Source: Flavobacteriales bacterium (GTDB lineage Bacteria; Bacteroidota; Bacteroidia; UBA10329). From it: 7,536 nt of DNA. A program made the position numbers and the translations under genes. The notes beneath the pieces were generated by a model, which was given only the letters and a program-made list of their open reading frames with translations, had not been told where the DNA came from and made no database searches. The DNA is taken from the NCBI GenBank assembly GCA_003456455.1, contig DMRV01000305.1:253-7788 (forward strand), given 5' to 3'. This document shows positions 1-5,989 of the stretch, piece after piece; position 1 is the stretch's first letter, and each line of letters begins with the position of its first letter.

Positions 1-1
1 T

Positions 2-700
2 AATCCATTAGCAAATACTGATGACGGATCTTGTACTTACACACCCCAATACCCCGGAGGCTCTGTATTCGGTCCTCAAGGACCAACGGTAATAGTTGAT
101 GTAACAAATCCAGTAACTGGAGAAACCTGGATGGATAGAAACTTGGGGGCTACCCAAGTAGCAACGAGCTCAAATGATGCATTAGCCTATGGAGATTTAT
201 ACCAATGGGGCCGAAGAAGTGATGGCCATCAAATTGTAACTAATTGTAGCGGTTCCTACTGTAGTACCGTAAGTGGCGGTATTAACGTACTGAGCTCGAC
301 AGATCAACCAGCAAATAGTAATTTTATTAGAGCATCCAGTTCACCATATGATTGGCGCAGTCCTCAAAATGACAACTTATGGCAGGGTGTAAATGGGGTT
401 AATAATCCATGCCCAAGTGGGTATCGTTTACCAACCGAAATAGAAATGAATGAAGAAGTCCTAAGTTGGAGTAGTAACGATGCTGCAGGAGCTTTAGCTT
501 CACCCCTTAAATTGCCTATGGCGGGAAGTCGTAGTCATTTGAGTGGAGGACACACTAATGGTGGCTATGGCCACTATTGGACCAGTACGGTTGATGGCAC
601 TTTGTCTTCCTTCCTCGGATTCAGCTCCAACAGTAACAGTGGTTCAATAGGTCCTGGCGCTCGGGCAGCTGGCTCTTCTTGCAGATGCATTAAGGATTAA
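2..700 (+). CDS. Fib_succ_major-domain surface/secreted protein, 3' part (5' end outside window)
   Basis: The frame is open from position 2, with no stop before the TAA at 698-700, so 232 C-terminal residues of a longer protein are visible. The first residues read NPLANTDDGSCTY. This matches a short Cys-containing segment that in marine Flavobacteriia often occurs in tandem ('..NYNPxAxxDDGSC') in exported proteins. From about residue 29 to the end is a Fibrobacter succinogenes major paralogous domain (Fib_succ_major, TIGR02145/PF09603 type). Its hallmarks are TWMDRNLGA, YGDLYQWGR, NDNLWQGVNGVNNPCPSGYRLPT (read in two pieces, about residues 121-143), SPLKLPMAG, YWTST and the terminal SCRCIKD. 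The domain is found in extracellular or lipoproteins of Bacteroidota and Fibrobacterota; its biochemical role is unknown. The ATG at 131 lies inside the conserved motif and is not a true start. No C-terminal type IX sorting domain follows. Family call is confident; function is not. Confidence 0.85.
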   Translation, partial: NPLANTDDGSCTYTPQYPGGSVFGPQGPTVIVDVTNPVTGETWMDRNLGATQVATSSNDALAYGDLYQWGRRSDGHQIVTNCSGSYCSTVSGGINVLSSTDQPANSNFIRASSSPYDWRSPQNDNLWQGVNGVNNPCPSGYRLPTEIEMNEEVLSWSSNDAAGALASPLKLPMAGSRSHLSGGHTNGGYGHYWTSTVDGTLSSFLGFSSNSNSGSIGPGARAAGSSCRCIKD

Positions 701-760
701 TGTTTCGATAAGCTCCGAATTAACACTGTGATAAGCGCAGCAATTTGATTTTTTTGTCAC

Positions 761-794
761 GCTAACTCATTGCCCTGCAGGGCAATGAGTTAGC
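761..794. terminator. Perfect 34-bp palindrome between convergent genes, possible bidirectional terminator
   Basis: The left arm GCTAACTCATTGCCCTG (761-777) is followed directly by its exact reverse complement (778-794), with CTGCAG at the centre, so either strand could fold into a very stable hairpin. It lies 60 bp after the stop of the plus-strand gene and about 120 bp from the end of the minus-strand NRDE remnant, the usual place for a shared terminator. The flanks are atypical: on the plus strand a T-run (750-755) lies before the hairpin and TAAATAAA after it, and the minus strand has no U-tract after the stem. It could instead be a dimeric-protein site or a mobile palindromic unit. The palindrome is seen; terminator function is inferred. 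Confidence 0.5.
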
Positions 795-917
795 TAAATA
801 AAGCAGATAGCGGATTAGTTATTAAAATCTATTACCGCGTAGTTATCAGTTTTACAAGGAATTTGGCAACCTTAGAAAATTAACTGTACCTAAATACGAT
901 AGGAGAATAGTTGAAGC

Positions 918-1331
918 TTAGTTGGTTTTTATATGAAATTTCACATGGCCAACTTCCTGTCCGTCAAAATCAAAACTTCGTTCTTCAAAATGAATAACTC
1001 CTCTAAGGTTCACCTTTATAACCGTTGAACAGACTGTTCCGTATTCCACAGAATTAATGAAGCGTAGAGAAAGCATTTTCTCTAATTCTTCTCCAACTCC
1101 AGTGTTGGGTAGTTGGCTGGAATCCGCAATATGGTCATCTCTCAGAATAGAGAAGAGCTCTCGGTTTTCAAGATTATTGGATTTAAGGGCTGCCAGAAGT
1201 TGCGCTTTCCCCTCATCCACTTTTGGCCAAGAAGTATTTAGAAAAGCATTGCTTAAACCGTGATAATGAAGCATTAAGTCAGCTTCATTTTCGAATTTAA
1301 AAGAGCTTATTTCTGGATAGAGAACTCCCAA
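918..1331 (-). pseudogene. NRDE/TANGO2-family protein, C-terminal half only (chimeric remnant)
   Basis: From about residue 24 of this frame (HGLSNAFLNTSWPKV, then GKAQLLAAL, LPNTGVGEELEKMLSLRFI, YGTVCSTVI and FEERSFD) the sequence matches the C-terminal half of the NRDE/TANGO2 (Transport and Golgi organisation 2) family. Full-length members have roughly 250-270 residues and begin MCL..., with an NRDE motif. Here about 114 residues of the C-terminal side remain, and the N-terminal half with the conserved Cys and NRDE is absent. The only start in this frame is a TTG at 1331, which itself lies in sequence that looks like a different gene (serine acetyltransferase N-terminus, see next entry). The frame is open upstream to a TAA at 1386-1388. 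I read it as a pseudogene produced by a deletion or recombination that joined two genes in frame. The role of the family is poorly defined in bacteria. Family assignment is fairly confident; non-functionality is inferred. Confidence 0.7.
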
Positions 1332-1427
1332 AATTTTGTTCAGCCATTTGGCAACATCCTCTGGAGAAAGACATTTGCCTACCTTTTAGTGCTTCTCAAA
1401 CAGTTTGTGTACGAATTCAGATTCCAT
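1263..1427 (-). pseudogene. Serine O-acetyltransferase N-terminal fragment with in-frame stop
   Basis: Reading the minus strand from an ATG at 1427 gives MESEFVHKLFEKH, a TAA stop (1388-1386), then KVGKCLSPEDVAKWLNKIL and GVLYPEISSFKFENEADLML in the same frame. The pattern (EF..xLFEKHq, then a Cys-x-SP segment, VxxWL, LxxLYPE, F.xE) resembles the N-terminal helical region of Bacteroidota serine acetyltransferases (CysE), which make O-acetylserine for cysteine synthesis. The stop sits where the family commonly has Gln after FEKH, so a single C-to-T change in a CAA codon would explain it. The left-handed beta-helix catalytic domain is missing; the frame passes directly into the TANGO2-like sequence near 1250-1265. 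Similarity is judged by eye from a short divergent region, so confidence is moderate. The in-frame stop itself is certain. Confidence 0.5.
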
Positions 1428-1510
1428 TAAGCGTGGTGCGAATTTAACACGGCATCTCCAAAATGGAAGTGTCAATTTTGATAAACATCAACGCATTGGA
1501 AGTGTTGCGC

Positions 1511-2689
1511 TTACTTCTTCCCACGCTTTTGCGGCACTAGCTCCTCTTTTTCTTCTTCCTGATCAAGAAATTTGAGAGCAACCCTCACTGGAACACGTTT
1601 ACGTTTGTTGAATGCAGTAACGAACGAATCTCCTAAGCCTTGTTGTTGTAGCATGTCGCGGTGTGCTTGAGCTTCTTGGTAGGTGTCAAATTTCCCTGCG
1701 GTAAGAATAGTCAGGTCGTTTTCGTGCACCTCTTTTAGCTTGTCAATCTCAAAATAAAACTTGCGTAAATCTTTTGGTAGTGTTTCAGCAAATGCGCCAA
1801 TCTGAACTCGGAATTCAATTTTTCCTTTAAGCTGTGGGGCAATGTTCATGTTGTTCAAACTCATTACTTCTTCGCCATACGTTTCTGGTTGGTTAATGTC
1901 AACGATAAACGCATCAGGATAGCCGTTAGCTCGCACTTCTTCTAGCAATTCTTCCGCCTGAGAACGAAAACTCAGATTGCCGATTACATAGCGGTAAACT
2001 TTGTTTTCATCAACATAAACGCCTACGTTTTTCAGCCCCTTAAACTCGATGGTGTAAGTTGGTGTGATGGACGCACTTACCTGCACACCATAGAGCATAG
2101 AAGCAGTCGTGTAATTCACTTCGCGAGTTACCACATCTGGGAATTCTAGTTGCGTGCTAACAAGCCTGTCTTTCAGATAGTTAGTCGGTTGTTTATTGAT
2201 GAAGTTTCGTGTTTTGATTTCTTGCGCCATACGCATTGGTTCGTGGCAAAGTTCAATCCATTTCATGGCCTCTTTGGTGTAGAATGGATCGCCTTGCGAA
2301 TAAACCCGAACGAACTTGTTGTACGTGTCCATCGCCTTATCGCATTCATTCAAACGACTATAGCCAATAACGAGATAATACCAGCAAAATTCTGGTTCGC
2401 CCATGCCGGGGTCGAGGTCAGTTTTGGCGTATTCAGCTCCTGCTTTCTCAAGATACTTTACCGCTTCCTCAATACGAATACCCTCTTTAATCAGGCACAT
2501 TCCAAGGAAGTAATTGTGAGGTGCAGGGCTAGCATCGAGCTTAATTAACTCTTCTAAAAGTGGAATAGCATCTCTCGTTTTGTTTGAAGCAATCAAGACT
2601 TTTGCCTTGTCTAATTGTGGTTCAATTGCGGATGCATTTCCAAATTGAAAGGAAAGTACGAACAGGAGTATGAGAGTTTTATTTATCAT
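1511..2689 (-). CDS. Secreted TPR protein with two SPOR-like repeats
   Basis: 392 residues. Residues 1-21 form a signal peptide (MINK, a hydrophobic core, then NASA before IEPQ), so the protein should be periplasmic or envelope-associated. Residues about 24-150 form TPR-like helical repeats (DAIPLLEELIKLD, EEAVKYLEKAGAEY, CDKAMDTYNKFVRVY). They resemble the N-terminal TPR region of Bacteroidota OmpA-family envelope proteins, but no PD40 beta-propeller or OmpA domain follows. Instead there are two SPOR-like units. One spans about 198-266 (YGVQVSAS, then VYRYVIGNLSFRSQAEELLEEVRANGYPDAFIV). The second spans about 292-361 (FRVQIGAF, then LTILTAGKFDTYQEAQAHRDMLQQQG and DSFVTAF). SPOR domains bind septal peptidoglycan lacking stem peptides in other bacteria; whether these do is inference. 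The C-terminus is charged (EEEKEE, then KRGKK). The ATG at 2689 overlaps the terC 3' end by 11 bp, so the pair is probably one operon with coupled translation. Confidence 0.8.
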   Translation of the reverse strand: MINKTLILLFVLSFQFGNASAIEPQLDKAKVLIASNKTRDAIPLLEELIKLDASPAPHNYFLGMCLIKEGIRIEEAVKYLEKAGAEYAKTDLDPGMGEPEFCWYYLVIGYSRLNECDKAMDTYNKFVRVYSQGDPFYTKEAMKWIELCHEPMRMAQEIKTRNFINKQPTNYLKDRLVSTQLEFPDVVTREVNYTTASMLYGVQVSASITPTYTIEFKGLKNVGVYVDENKVYRYVIGNLSFRSQAEELLEEVRANGYPDAFIVDINQPETYGEEVMSLNNMNIAPQLKGKIEFRVQIGAFAETLPKDLRKFYFEIDKLKEVHENDLTILTAGKFDTYQEAQAHRDMLQQQGLGDSFVTAFNKRKRVPVRVALKFLDQEEEKEELVPQKRGKK

Positions 2690-3431
2690 CAGGGGTCATG
2701 TGTTTATTCAGTTTAACCTTGCTTTTTCCTTTTCTCATTTTCAAATTGACCATCTCTACAAGTAGCGAGAATGCCACAGCGAAGTAGATGTACCCTTTTG
2801 GAACGTGAAATCCCATCGCATCGAGCATGAGCATAAAGCCAATGAGGATGAGGAATGCAAGCGCTAAAATTTGAAGTGTAGGGCGTTCGTTAATGAATTT
2901 GCTGATGGCACCCGAAAAGAGCATCATCACTATCATGGAGATAATGACTGCACCAATCATAATGATTACATGTTCGGTGAGGCCGATTGCCGTAAGAATA
3001 GAATCGAAGCTAAAAACCATGTCTAACGCCACTATTTGTACCAAAGCGCTACTGAGTGTTAGAGCAACTTTTTGACCTGGTTCCCGGTCTTCGTTGACCC
3101 CTTCTAGCTTGTGATGAATTTCCGATGTGCTCTTGCCGAGCAAGAATAGACCGCCTGCCATTAGAATCAAGTCGCGACCGCTTACCGCATGTTCAAATAC
3201 ATGGAATAGCGGTTCGGAGAAGCCGATAATCCAAGTGATTCCGAGCAGTAAGACTATGCGAAAAACCAGTGCGAGACCAAGTCCAATGTTTCTTCCTTTA
3301 GCCTGCTGGCTTATAGGAAGCTTGTCGGTAACAATGGAAATGAAGATAATATTGTCAATCCCAAGAACGATTTCGAGAAATGTGAGGGTGAGAAGCGCAA
3401 TCCATGCTTCTGAGTGCATAAATATTTCCAT
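2679..3431 (-). CDS. TerC-family integral membrane protein (YgdQ/YoaE-like)
   Basis: 250 residues from the ATG at 3431. About seven hydrophobic segments are visible (roughly 10-33, 48-71, 87-101, 124-148, 153-176, 186-205, 212-230). The two family signature sites are present: ExxLGIDN in the first membrane helix (E20, D26), and ALDMVFSFDS in the middle (D137, D143). The end HVPKGYIYFA is also typical. TerC proteins are inner-membrane proteins linked to metal export or homeostasis (Mn2+ in studied members, tellurite resistance by name); the acidic residues are the likely metal ligands. The substrate here cannot be told from sequence. An in-frame ATG at 3470 would add 13 residues (MQTFGHISKYLHF), but homologues begin near 'ME.F...EAWIALLTLT', and a weak -7-like box lies just before 3431, so I prefer the later start. 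First gene of a probable operon with the TPR-SPOR gene; divergent from recF. Confidence 0.88.
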   Translation of the reverse strand: MEIFMHSEAWIALLTLTFLEIVLGIDNIIFISIVTDKLPISQQAKGRNIGLGLALVFRIVLLLGITWIIGFSEPLFHVFEHAVSGRDLILMAGGLFLLGKSTSEIHHKLEGVNEDREPGQKVALTLSSALVQIVALDMVFSFDSILTAIGLTEHVIIMIGAVIISMIVMMLFSGAISKFINERPTLQILALAFLILIGFMLMLDAMGFHVPKGYIYFAVAFSLLVEMVNLKMRKGKSKVKLNKHMTPDDK

Positions 3432-3435
3432 GAAG

Positions 3436-3443
3436 TGAAGATA
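3436..3443 (-). promoter_or_regulatory. Weak -7-like box before terC
   Basis: On the minus strand TATCTTCA lies 4 nt before the ATG at 3431. It matches TAnnTT of the Bacteroidota TAnnTTTG element but not the last two bases. Its spacing equals that seen at nth, which supports the 3431 start over 3470. No clear -33 TTG/TTTG at good spacing. Suggestive only. Confidence 0.25.
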
Positions 3444-3528
3444 TTTCGAGATATGCCCGAAAGTCTGCATGAATCGAGGTGTTGCTCACATGCGGTTGTT
3501 AATTGCTGAAGTTCGCTTTATCCTTCAT

Positions 3529-3536
3529 TACATTTG
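3529..3536 (+). promoter_or_regulatory. Bacteroidota -7 box of recF (TACATTTG)
   Basis: TACATTTG fully matches the primary-sigma -7 consensus TAnnTTTG and ends 6 nt before the recF ATG at 3543. A weak TTG (3503-3505) lies 23 nt upstream as a possible -33 element. Transcription would start at or within a few bases of the ATG, giving a leaderless or nearly leaderless mRNA. It also argues against the in-frame TTG at 3534, which lies inside the box. Confidence 0.6.
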
Positions 3537-3542
3537 CTCGTC

Positions 3543-4643
3543 ATGTATCTAAAGCAGCTTTCTCTTGTCAACTTTAAGAATATTTCAGGTGCCGAGATGG
3601 TGCTTGGGAAGAAGTTTAACTGCTTTGTGGGTAACAACGGTTCTGGAAAAACTACCGTACTAGATGCAGTGCATTACCTCAGCATGTGCAAGAGCTTTTT
3701 GAACTCAATTGATAGTCAAAATATCAAACGCGAAGAACCTTTTATGGTAATAAGCGGGGAGTTTGATAAAGATTCTGAAGAGGAAAAAATTCATTGTGCG
3801 TTAAAGCGTGATGGAAAGAAGCAGTTTAAACGGAATAAGAAGGATTACGCGCGGTTAATTGACCATGTGGGCTTGTTTCCCTCCGTTATTATTGCGCCTA
3901 CCGATTCGGATATTATAAATGGAGGTAGCGAACTCAGGCGTAAGTTCTTGGATAGCGTTATCTCTCAATTGGATAGAGAGTATCTCGAAAACCTGATACA
4001 ATACAATAAGGCGCTTCAGCAACGCAATGCACTACTGAAGTATTTTCGTGAAAACCGAACATTTCAAGCAGAATCGTTGGAAATGTGGGATGTGCAACTT
4101 TCGCAACGCGGACAACTAATACACAAAAGACGCAAGGCTTTTCTAGTCGATTTTATTGATGCGTTTAGTGCGTTTTATGAAGTCATTTCGGGTAGCTTAG
4201 AAGAGATAGATTTGGAATATGTAAGTCAAATGAGCGATGGAGAAATGCTCGGTTTGCTCAAAGCCAATGTGGCGCAAGATAGGGCTGCAACTTACACTAC
4301 AATAGGTATTCATAAGGATGACTTGGGGCTGTCAATTAACGGTTTTCAGTTGAAGAAGTTTGGCTCGCAAGGACAGCAGAAATCGGCCCTTGTTGCACTC
4401 AAGTTAGCACAGTTCAAAGTGATGCATGAAAAGTCGGGAATTACGCCCCTTCTTTTGCTCGATGATATTTTCGATAAATTGGATGACGATAGGGTAGGGC
4501 AGTTGCTTAAATTAGTAAGTGGAAAAGCCTTTGGTCAGATCTTTATTACCGATACACATCCGGCTCGTGTTGCTGAGCTTTTGAAAGACGAAAAAGACGT
4601 TCATGTCTTTCCTATTTCGCAAGGGGAAGTAGTCGCTGATTAG
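3543..4643 (+). CDS. recF: DNA replication and repair protein RecF
   Basis: 366 residues, the usual RecF length. RecF is a cytoplasmic SMC/ABC-like ATPase that, with RecO and RecR, loads RecA onto gapped single-stranded DNA and helps restart blocked forks. ATPase elements are all present in order: N-terminal MYLKQLSLVNFKN, Walker A GNNGSGKT (30-37), the RecF-typical FPSVIIAPTDSDIINGGSELRRKFLD stretch (about 112-137), ABC signature SQGQQ (275-279) within a QQKSALVALKLAQ helix, Walker B LLLLDDIF (303-310), D-loop DKLDDDR (311-317), and ITDTHP (335-340). The ATG at 3543 is chosen because MYLKQL is the conserved start and a -7 box lies just upstream. There is no dnaA, dnaN or gyrB beside it; recF is often separated from the replication genes in Bacteroidota. 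It is divergent from terC and followed by a regulator with its own promoter. Confidence 0.97.
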   Translation: MYLKQLSLVNFKNISGAEMVLGKKFNCFVGNNGSGKTTVLDAVHYLSMCKSFLNSIDSQNIKREEPFMVISGEFDKDSEEEKIHCALKRDGKKQFKRNKKDYARLIDHVGLFPSVIIAPTDSDIINGGSELRRKFLDSVISQLDREYLENLIQYNKALQQRNALLKYFRENRTFQAESLEMWDVQLSQRGQLIHKRRKAFLVDFIDAFSAFYEVISGSLEEIDLEYVSQMSDGEMLGLLKANVAQDRAATYTTIGIHKDDLGLSINGFQLKKFGSQGQQKSALVALKLAQFKVMHEKSGITPLLLLDDIFDKLDDDRVGQLLKLVSGKAFGQIFITDTHPARVAELLKDEKDVHVFPISQGEVVAD

Positions 4644-4667
4644 CTCTTTTTGTGACGATCGTAACCT

Positions 4668-4855
4668 GTTTACAGCCGTAAATAGATTGATTTTCTTTCG
4701 TTGTTTACAATTGTATTCTTAACTAGTTTATACTGTTAATAATCAAGAATTTATGTATTTTTATTAATACCTATAGTTTAAGTTAAATGGTGTTGAATTG
4801 TATTTGGATTGGTTGGGTGAAGTAGTTGTTTGATTGTAATTGGTTTACATTTGTA
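4668..4855 (+). promoter_or_regulatory. Three direct copies of GTTTACAnnnGTA upstream of the XRE regulator
   Basis: The intergenic region holds GTTTACAGCCGTA (4668-4680), GTTTACAATTGTA (4703-4715) and GTTTACATTTGTA (4843-4855), all in the same orientation. The middle copy contains the perfect palindrome TACAATTGTA (4706-4715); the third overlaps the -7 box of the XRE gene. This is the arrangement expected of operator sites for autoregulation by the adjacent helix-turn-helix protein, but binding is inference. The repeats are seen directly. Confidence 0.4.
4826..4853 (+). promoter_or_regulatory. Promoter of the XRE regulator (-7 box TACATTTG)
   Basis: TACATTTG (4846-4853) matches TAnnTTTG. A TTG at 4826-4828, 17 nt upstream, is a candidate -33 element, though several other TTGs lie nearby. 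The box ends 7 nt before the ATG at 4861, so the mRNA should have almost no leader. The box is embedded in the third GTTTACAnnnGTA copy, so a bound repressor would block the polymerase. Confidence 0.6.
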
Positions 4856-4860
4856 ACGCA

Positions 4861-5196
4861 ATGCAGTCTATTACCGAAAGAGTCAGAAAAATTATGGAAG
4901 ACAATGGTCTTTCATCGTCTCAAATGGCGGACAGAATCGGTGTGCAGAGAAGCGCTATTAGTCATATTTTATCGGGAAGAAATAAGCCAAGCTTGGATTT
5001 CGTTATCAAGGTTTTGGAAGCGTTTGAAAACGTGTCTTCAGACTGGCTTTTGAAGGGTGAGAATACGACCGAAAAATCATCTGTTTTCTCGTCCGAAAAC
5101 CACCCAAATGTCATGCCTAAGAATGGTGGTAAAAAGACCATCGAAAAGGTGCTGATTCTTTACACTGATAAAACAGTAGAAGAGTATCTAAGTTGA
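4861..5196 (+). CDS. XRE-family helix-turn-helix transcriptional regulator
   Basis: 111 residues. Residues about 4-65 form a Cro/C1-type five-helix DNA-binding domain: TERVRKIMEDNGLS, then SSQMADRIGV as the first HTH helix, the turn at QR, SAISHILSGRN as the recognition helix (about 31-41), and PSLDFVIKVLEAF followed by SSDWLLKG. A polar linker (about 66-90) leads to a short C-terminal strand motif, KTIEKVLILYTDKTVEEYLS. A similar 'RIVxFYxDxTFEEY' end is common in XRE proteins of Bacteroidota; its role is unknown. The ATG at 4861 follows a -7 box by 7 nt; a TTG at 4840 in frame is rejected because it precedes and overlaps the box. Target genes are unknown; autoregulation through the repeated motif upstream is likely. 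nth follows 56 bp later with its own box, so it is not clearly an operon partner. Confidence 0.88.
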   Translation: MQSITERVRKIMEDNGLSSSQMADRIGVQRSAISHILSGRNKPSLDFVIKVLEAFENVSSDWLLKGENTTEKSSVFSSENHPNVMPKNGGKKTIEKVLILYTDKTVEEYLS

Positions 5197-5218
5197 TTGT
5201 CGATTAGAGGTTTGGTAC

Positions 5219-5248
5219 TTGCTGATTTCGCCTGACGATTTACATTTG
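5219..5248 (+). promoter_or_regulatory. Promoter of nth (TTG - 19 nt - TACATTTG)
   Basis: TACATTTG (5241-5248) matches the -7 consensus, with TTG at 5219-5221 as a -33 element at the ideal 19-nt spacing. This is the best two-part match in the window. It ends only 4 nt before the nth ATG at 5253, so the predicted transcript starts at about the start codon. Confidence 0.65.
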
Positions 5249-5252
5249 CGGT

Positions 5253-5894
5253 ATGACCAAAAAGGAGCGCTACGATAAAGTCATAGCTTATTTTCAAGAA
5301 CATATGCCGGTTGCAGAAACCGAATTAGCATATGGTAATCCATACGAGTTGCTTGTGGCGGTTATTCTGTCTGCGCAATGCACTGATAAGCGAGTAAATA
5401 TGGTTACGCCTGCGTTGTTTGAACGATTTCCAGAGGCTGATTCGTTAGCTGTTGCTTCGTCTGATGAGGTTTTTCAGTACATCCGCAGTATTAGCTACCC
5501 GAACAATAAGGCAAAGCACCTGGTGGGTATGGCCAAAATACTGGTGGAAGAATTCAAGAACGTAGTGCCTTCAGATATCAAGGAATTACAGACAATGCCT
5601 GGTGTTGGGCGTAAAACAGCCAATGTTATTGCTTCTGTGGTTTATGATAAGCCCGCTATGGCTGTTGATACACATGTTTTTCGCGTTTCGGAACGTATTG
5701 GATTAACCACAAATGCGAAAACACCACTGGCTGCCGAGTTGCAATTGATAAAGCATATCCCGAAGGAGCACATCGCCACCGCACATCATTGGCTCATATT
5801 GCATGGACGTTACATATGCTTGGCCCGAAAACCGAAATGTGAGAAGTGTGGTCTTACGGAATGGTGTAAGTATTACGCCAAAAATTACGGTTAG
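5253..5894 (+). CDS. nth: Endonuclease III (DNA glycosylase / AP lyase)
   Basis: 213 residues, matching the roughly 210 of E. coli Nth. The enzyme removes oxidised pyrimidines from DNA and cleaves the abasic strand by beta-elimination, starting base excision repair in the cytoplasm. Visible features are the N-terminal PYELLVAVILSAQCTDKRVN (about 30-49), the helix-hairpin-helix MPGVGRKTANV with catalytic Lys121, VDTHVFRV with catalytic Asp139, and the C-terminal [4Fe-4S] ligands Cys189, Cys196, Cys199 and Cys205 in the canonical C-x6-C-x2-C-x5-C spacing. All key residues are intact, so the enzyme should be active. The ATG at 5253 follows a strong promoter box by 4 nt. It stands after the XRE regulator and before a divergent-function secreted protein, each with its own promoter. 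Confidence 0.97.
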   Translation: MTKKERYDKVIAYFQEHMPVAETELAYGNPYELLVAVILSAQCTDKRVNMVTPALFERFPEADSLAVASSDEVFQYIRSISYPNNKAKHLVGMAKILVEEFKNVVPSDIKELQTMPGVGRKTANVIASVVYDKPAMAVDTHVFRVSERIGLTTNAKTPLAAELQLIKHIPKEHIATAHHWLILHGRYICLARKPKCEKCGLTEWCKYYAKNYG

Positions 5895-5910
5895 CATTTG
5901 TCAAACGTTT

Positions 5911-5932
5911 TCAACAATTGACGGCTTGTTGA
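5911..5932 (+). terminator. Weak hairpin after nth
   Basis: TCAACAA (5911-5917) and TTGTTGA (5926-5932) form a 7-bp stem with an 8-nt loop, 17 bp after the nth stop. It is AT-rich and lacks a T-tract after it, so terminator function is doubtful. Several TCAA/TTGA half-sites crowd the area (5901-5933), so a protein-binding site is an alternative. Confidence 0.2.
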
Positions 5933-5975
5933 CGTTAAGGTGTGGGCGAGTCCAATAGATTCGCAATCGCTGAAA

Positions 5976-5983
5976 TACTTTTG
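5976..5983 (+). promoter_or_regulatory. -7 box TACTTTTG before the secreted protein gene
   Basis: TACTTTTG matches TAnnTTTG and ends 6 nt before the ATG at 5990. I see no TTG at a suitable -33 distance, so the promoter may be weaker or depend on an activator. The position relative to the ATG is the same as at recF, the XRE gene and nth. Confidence 0.5.
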
Positions 5984-5989
5984 AATCAA

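Noticed and set aside
1057..1263. 68-codon plus-strand frame opposite the NRDE remnant
   Set aside because: It is antisense to a frame with clear family motifs, has no promoter box near its start and has no recognisable protein pattern.
2150..2548. 132-codon plus-strand frame inside the TPR-SPOR gene
   Set aside because: Antisense shadow of a gene with a signal peptide, TPRs and SPOR-like repeats; no upstream -7 box and low-complexity Phe/Ile-rich content.
2893..3438. Two plus-strand frames opposite terC
   Set aside because: Their composition mirrors the complement of TerC membrane helices; no promoter and no domain pattern.
3432..3470. Longer TerC start at ATG 3470
   Set aside because: It adds 13 residues not typical of the family and no -7 box precedes it, while the ATG at 3431 matches the conserved N-terminus.
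4652..4665. Near-palindrome GTGACGATCGTAAC just after recF
   Set aside because: Only a short match with a mismatched pair, a single copy, and no second site; plausible by chance.
4719..4739. Imperfect inverted repeat TTAACTAGT / ACTGTTAA as a recF terminator
   Set aside because: It has a bulge, is AT-rich, lies 76 bp after the stop and lacks a T-tract; too weak to call.
4826..5053. 75-codon frame overlapping the XRE gene in another phase
   Set aside because: It begins upstream of the -7 box of the XRE gene and is displaced by a frame with a full HTH domain.
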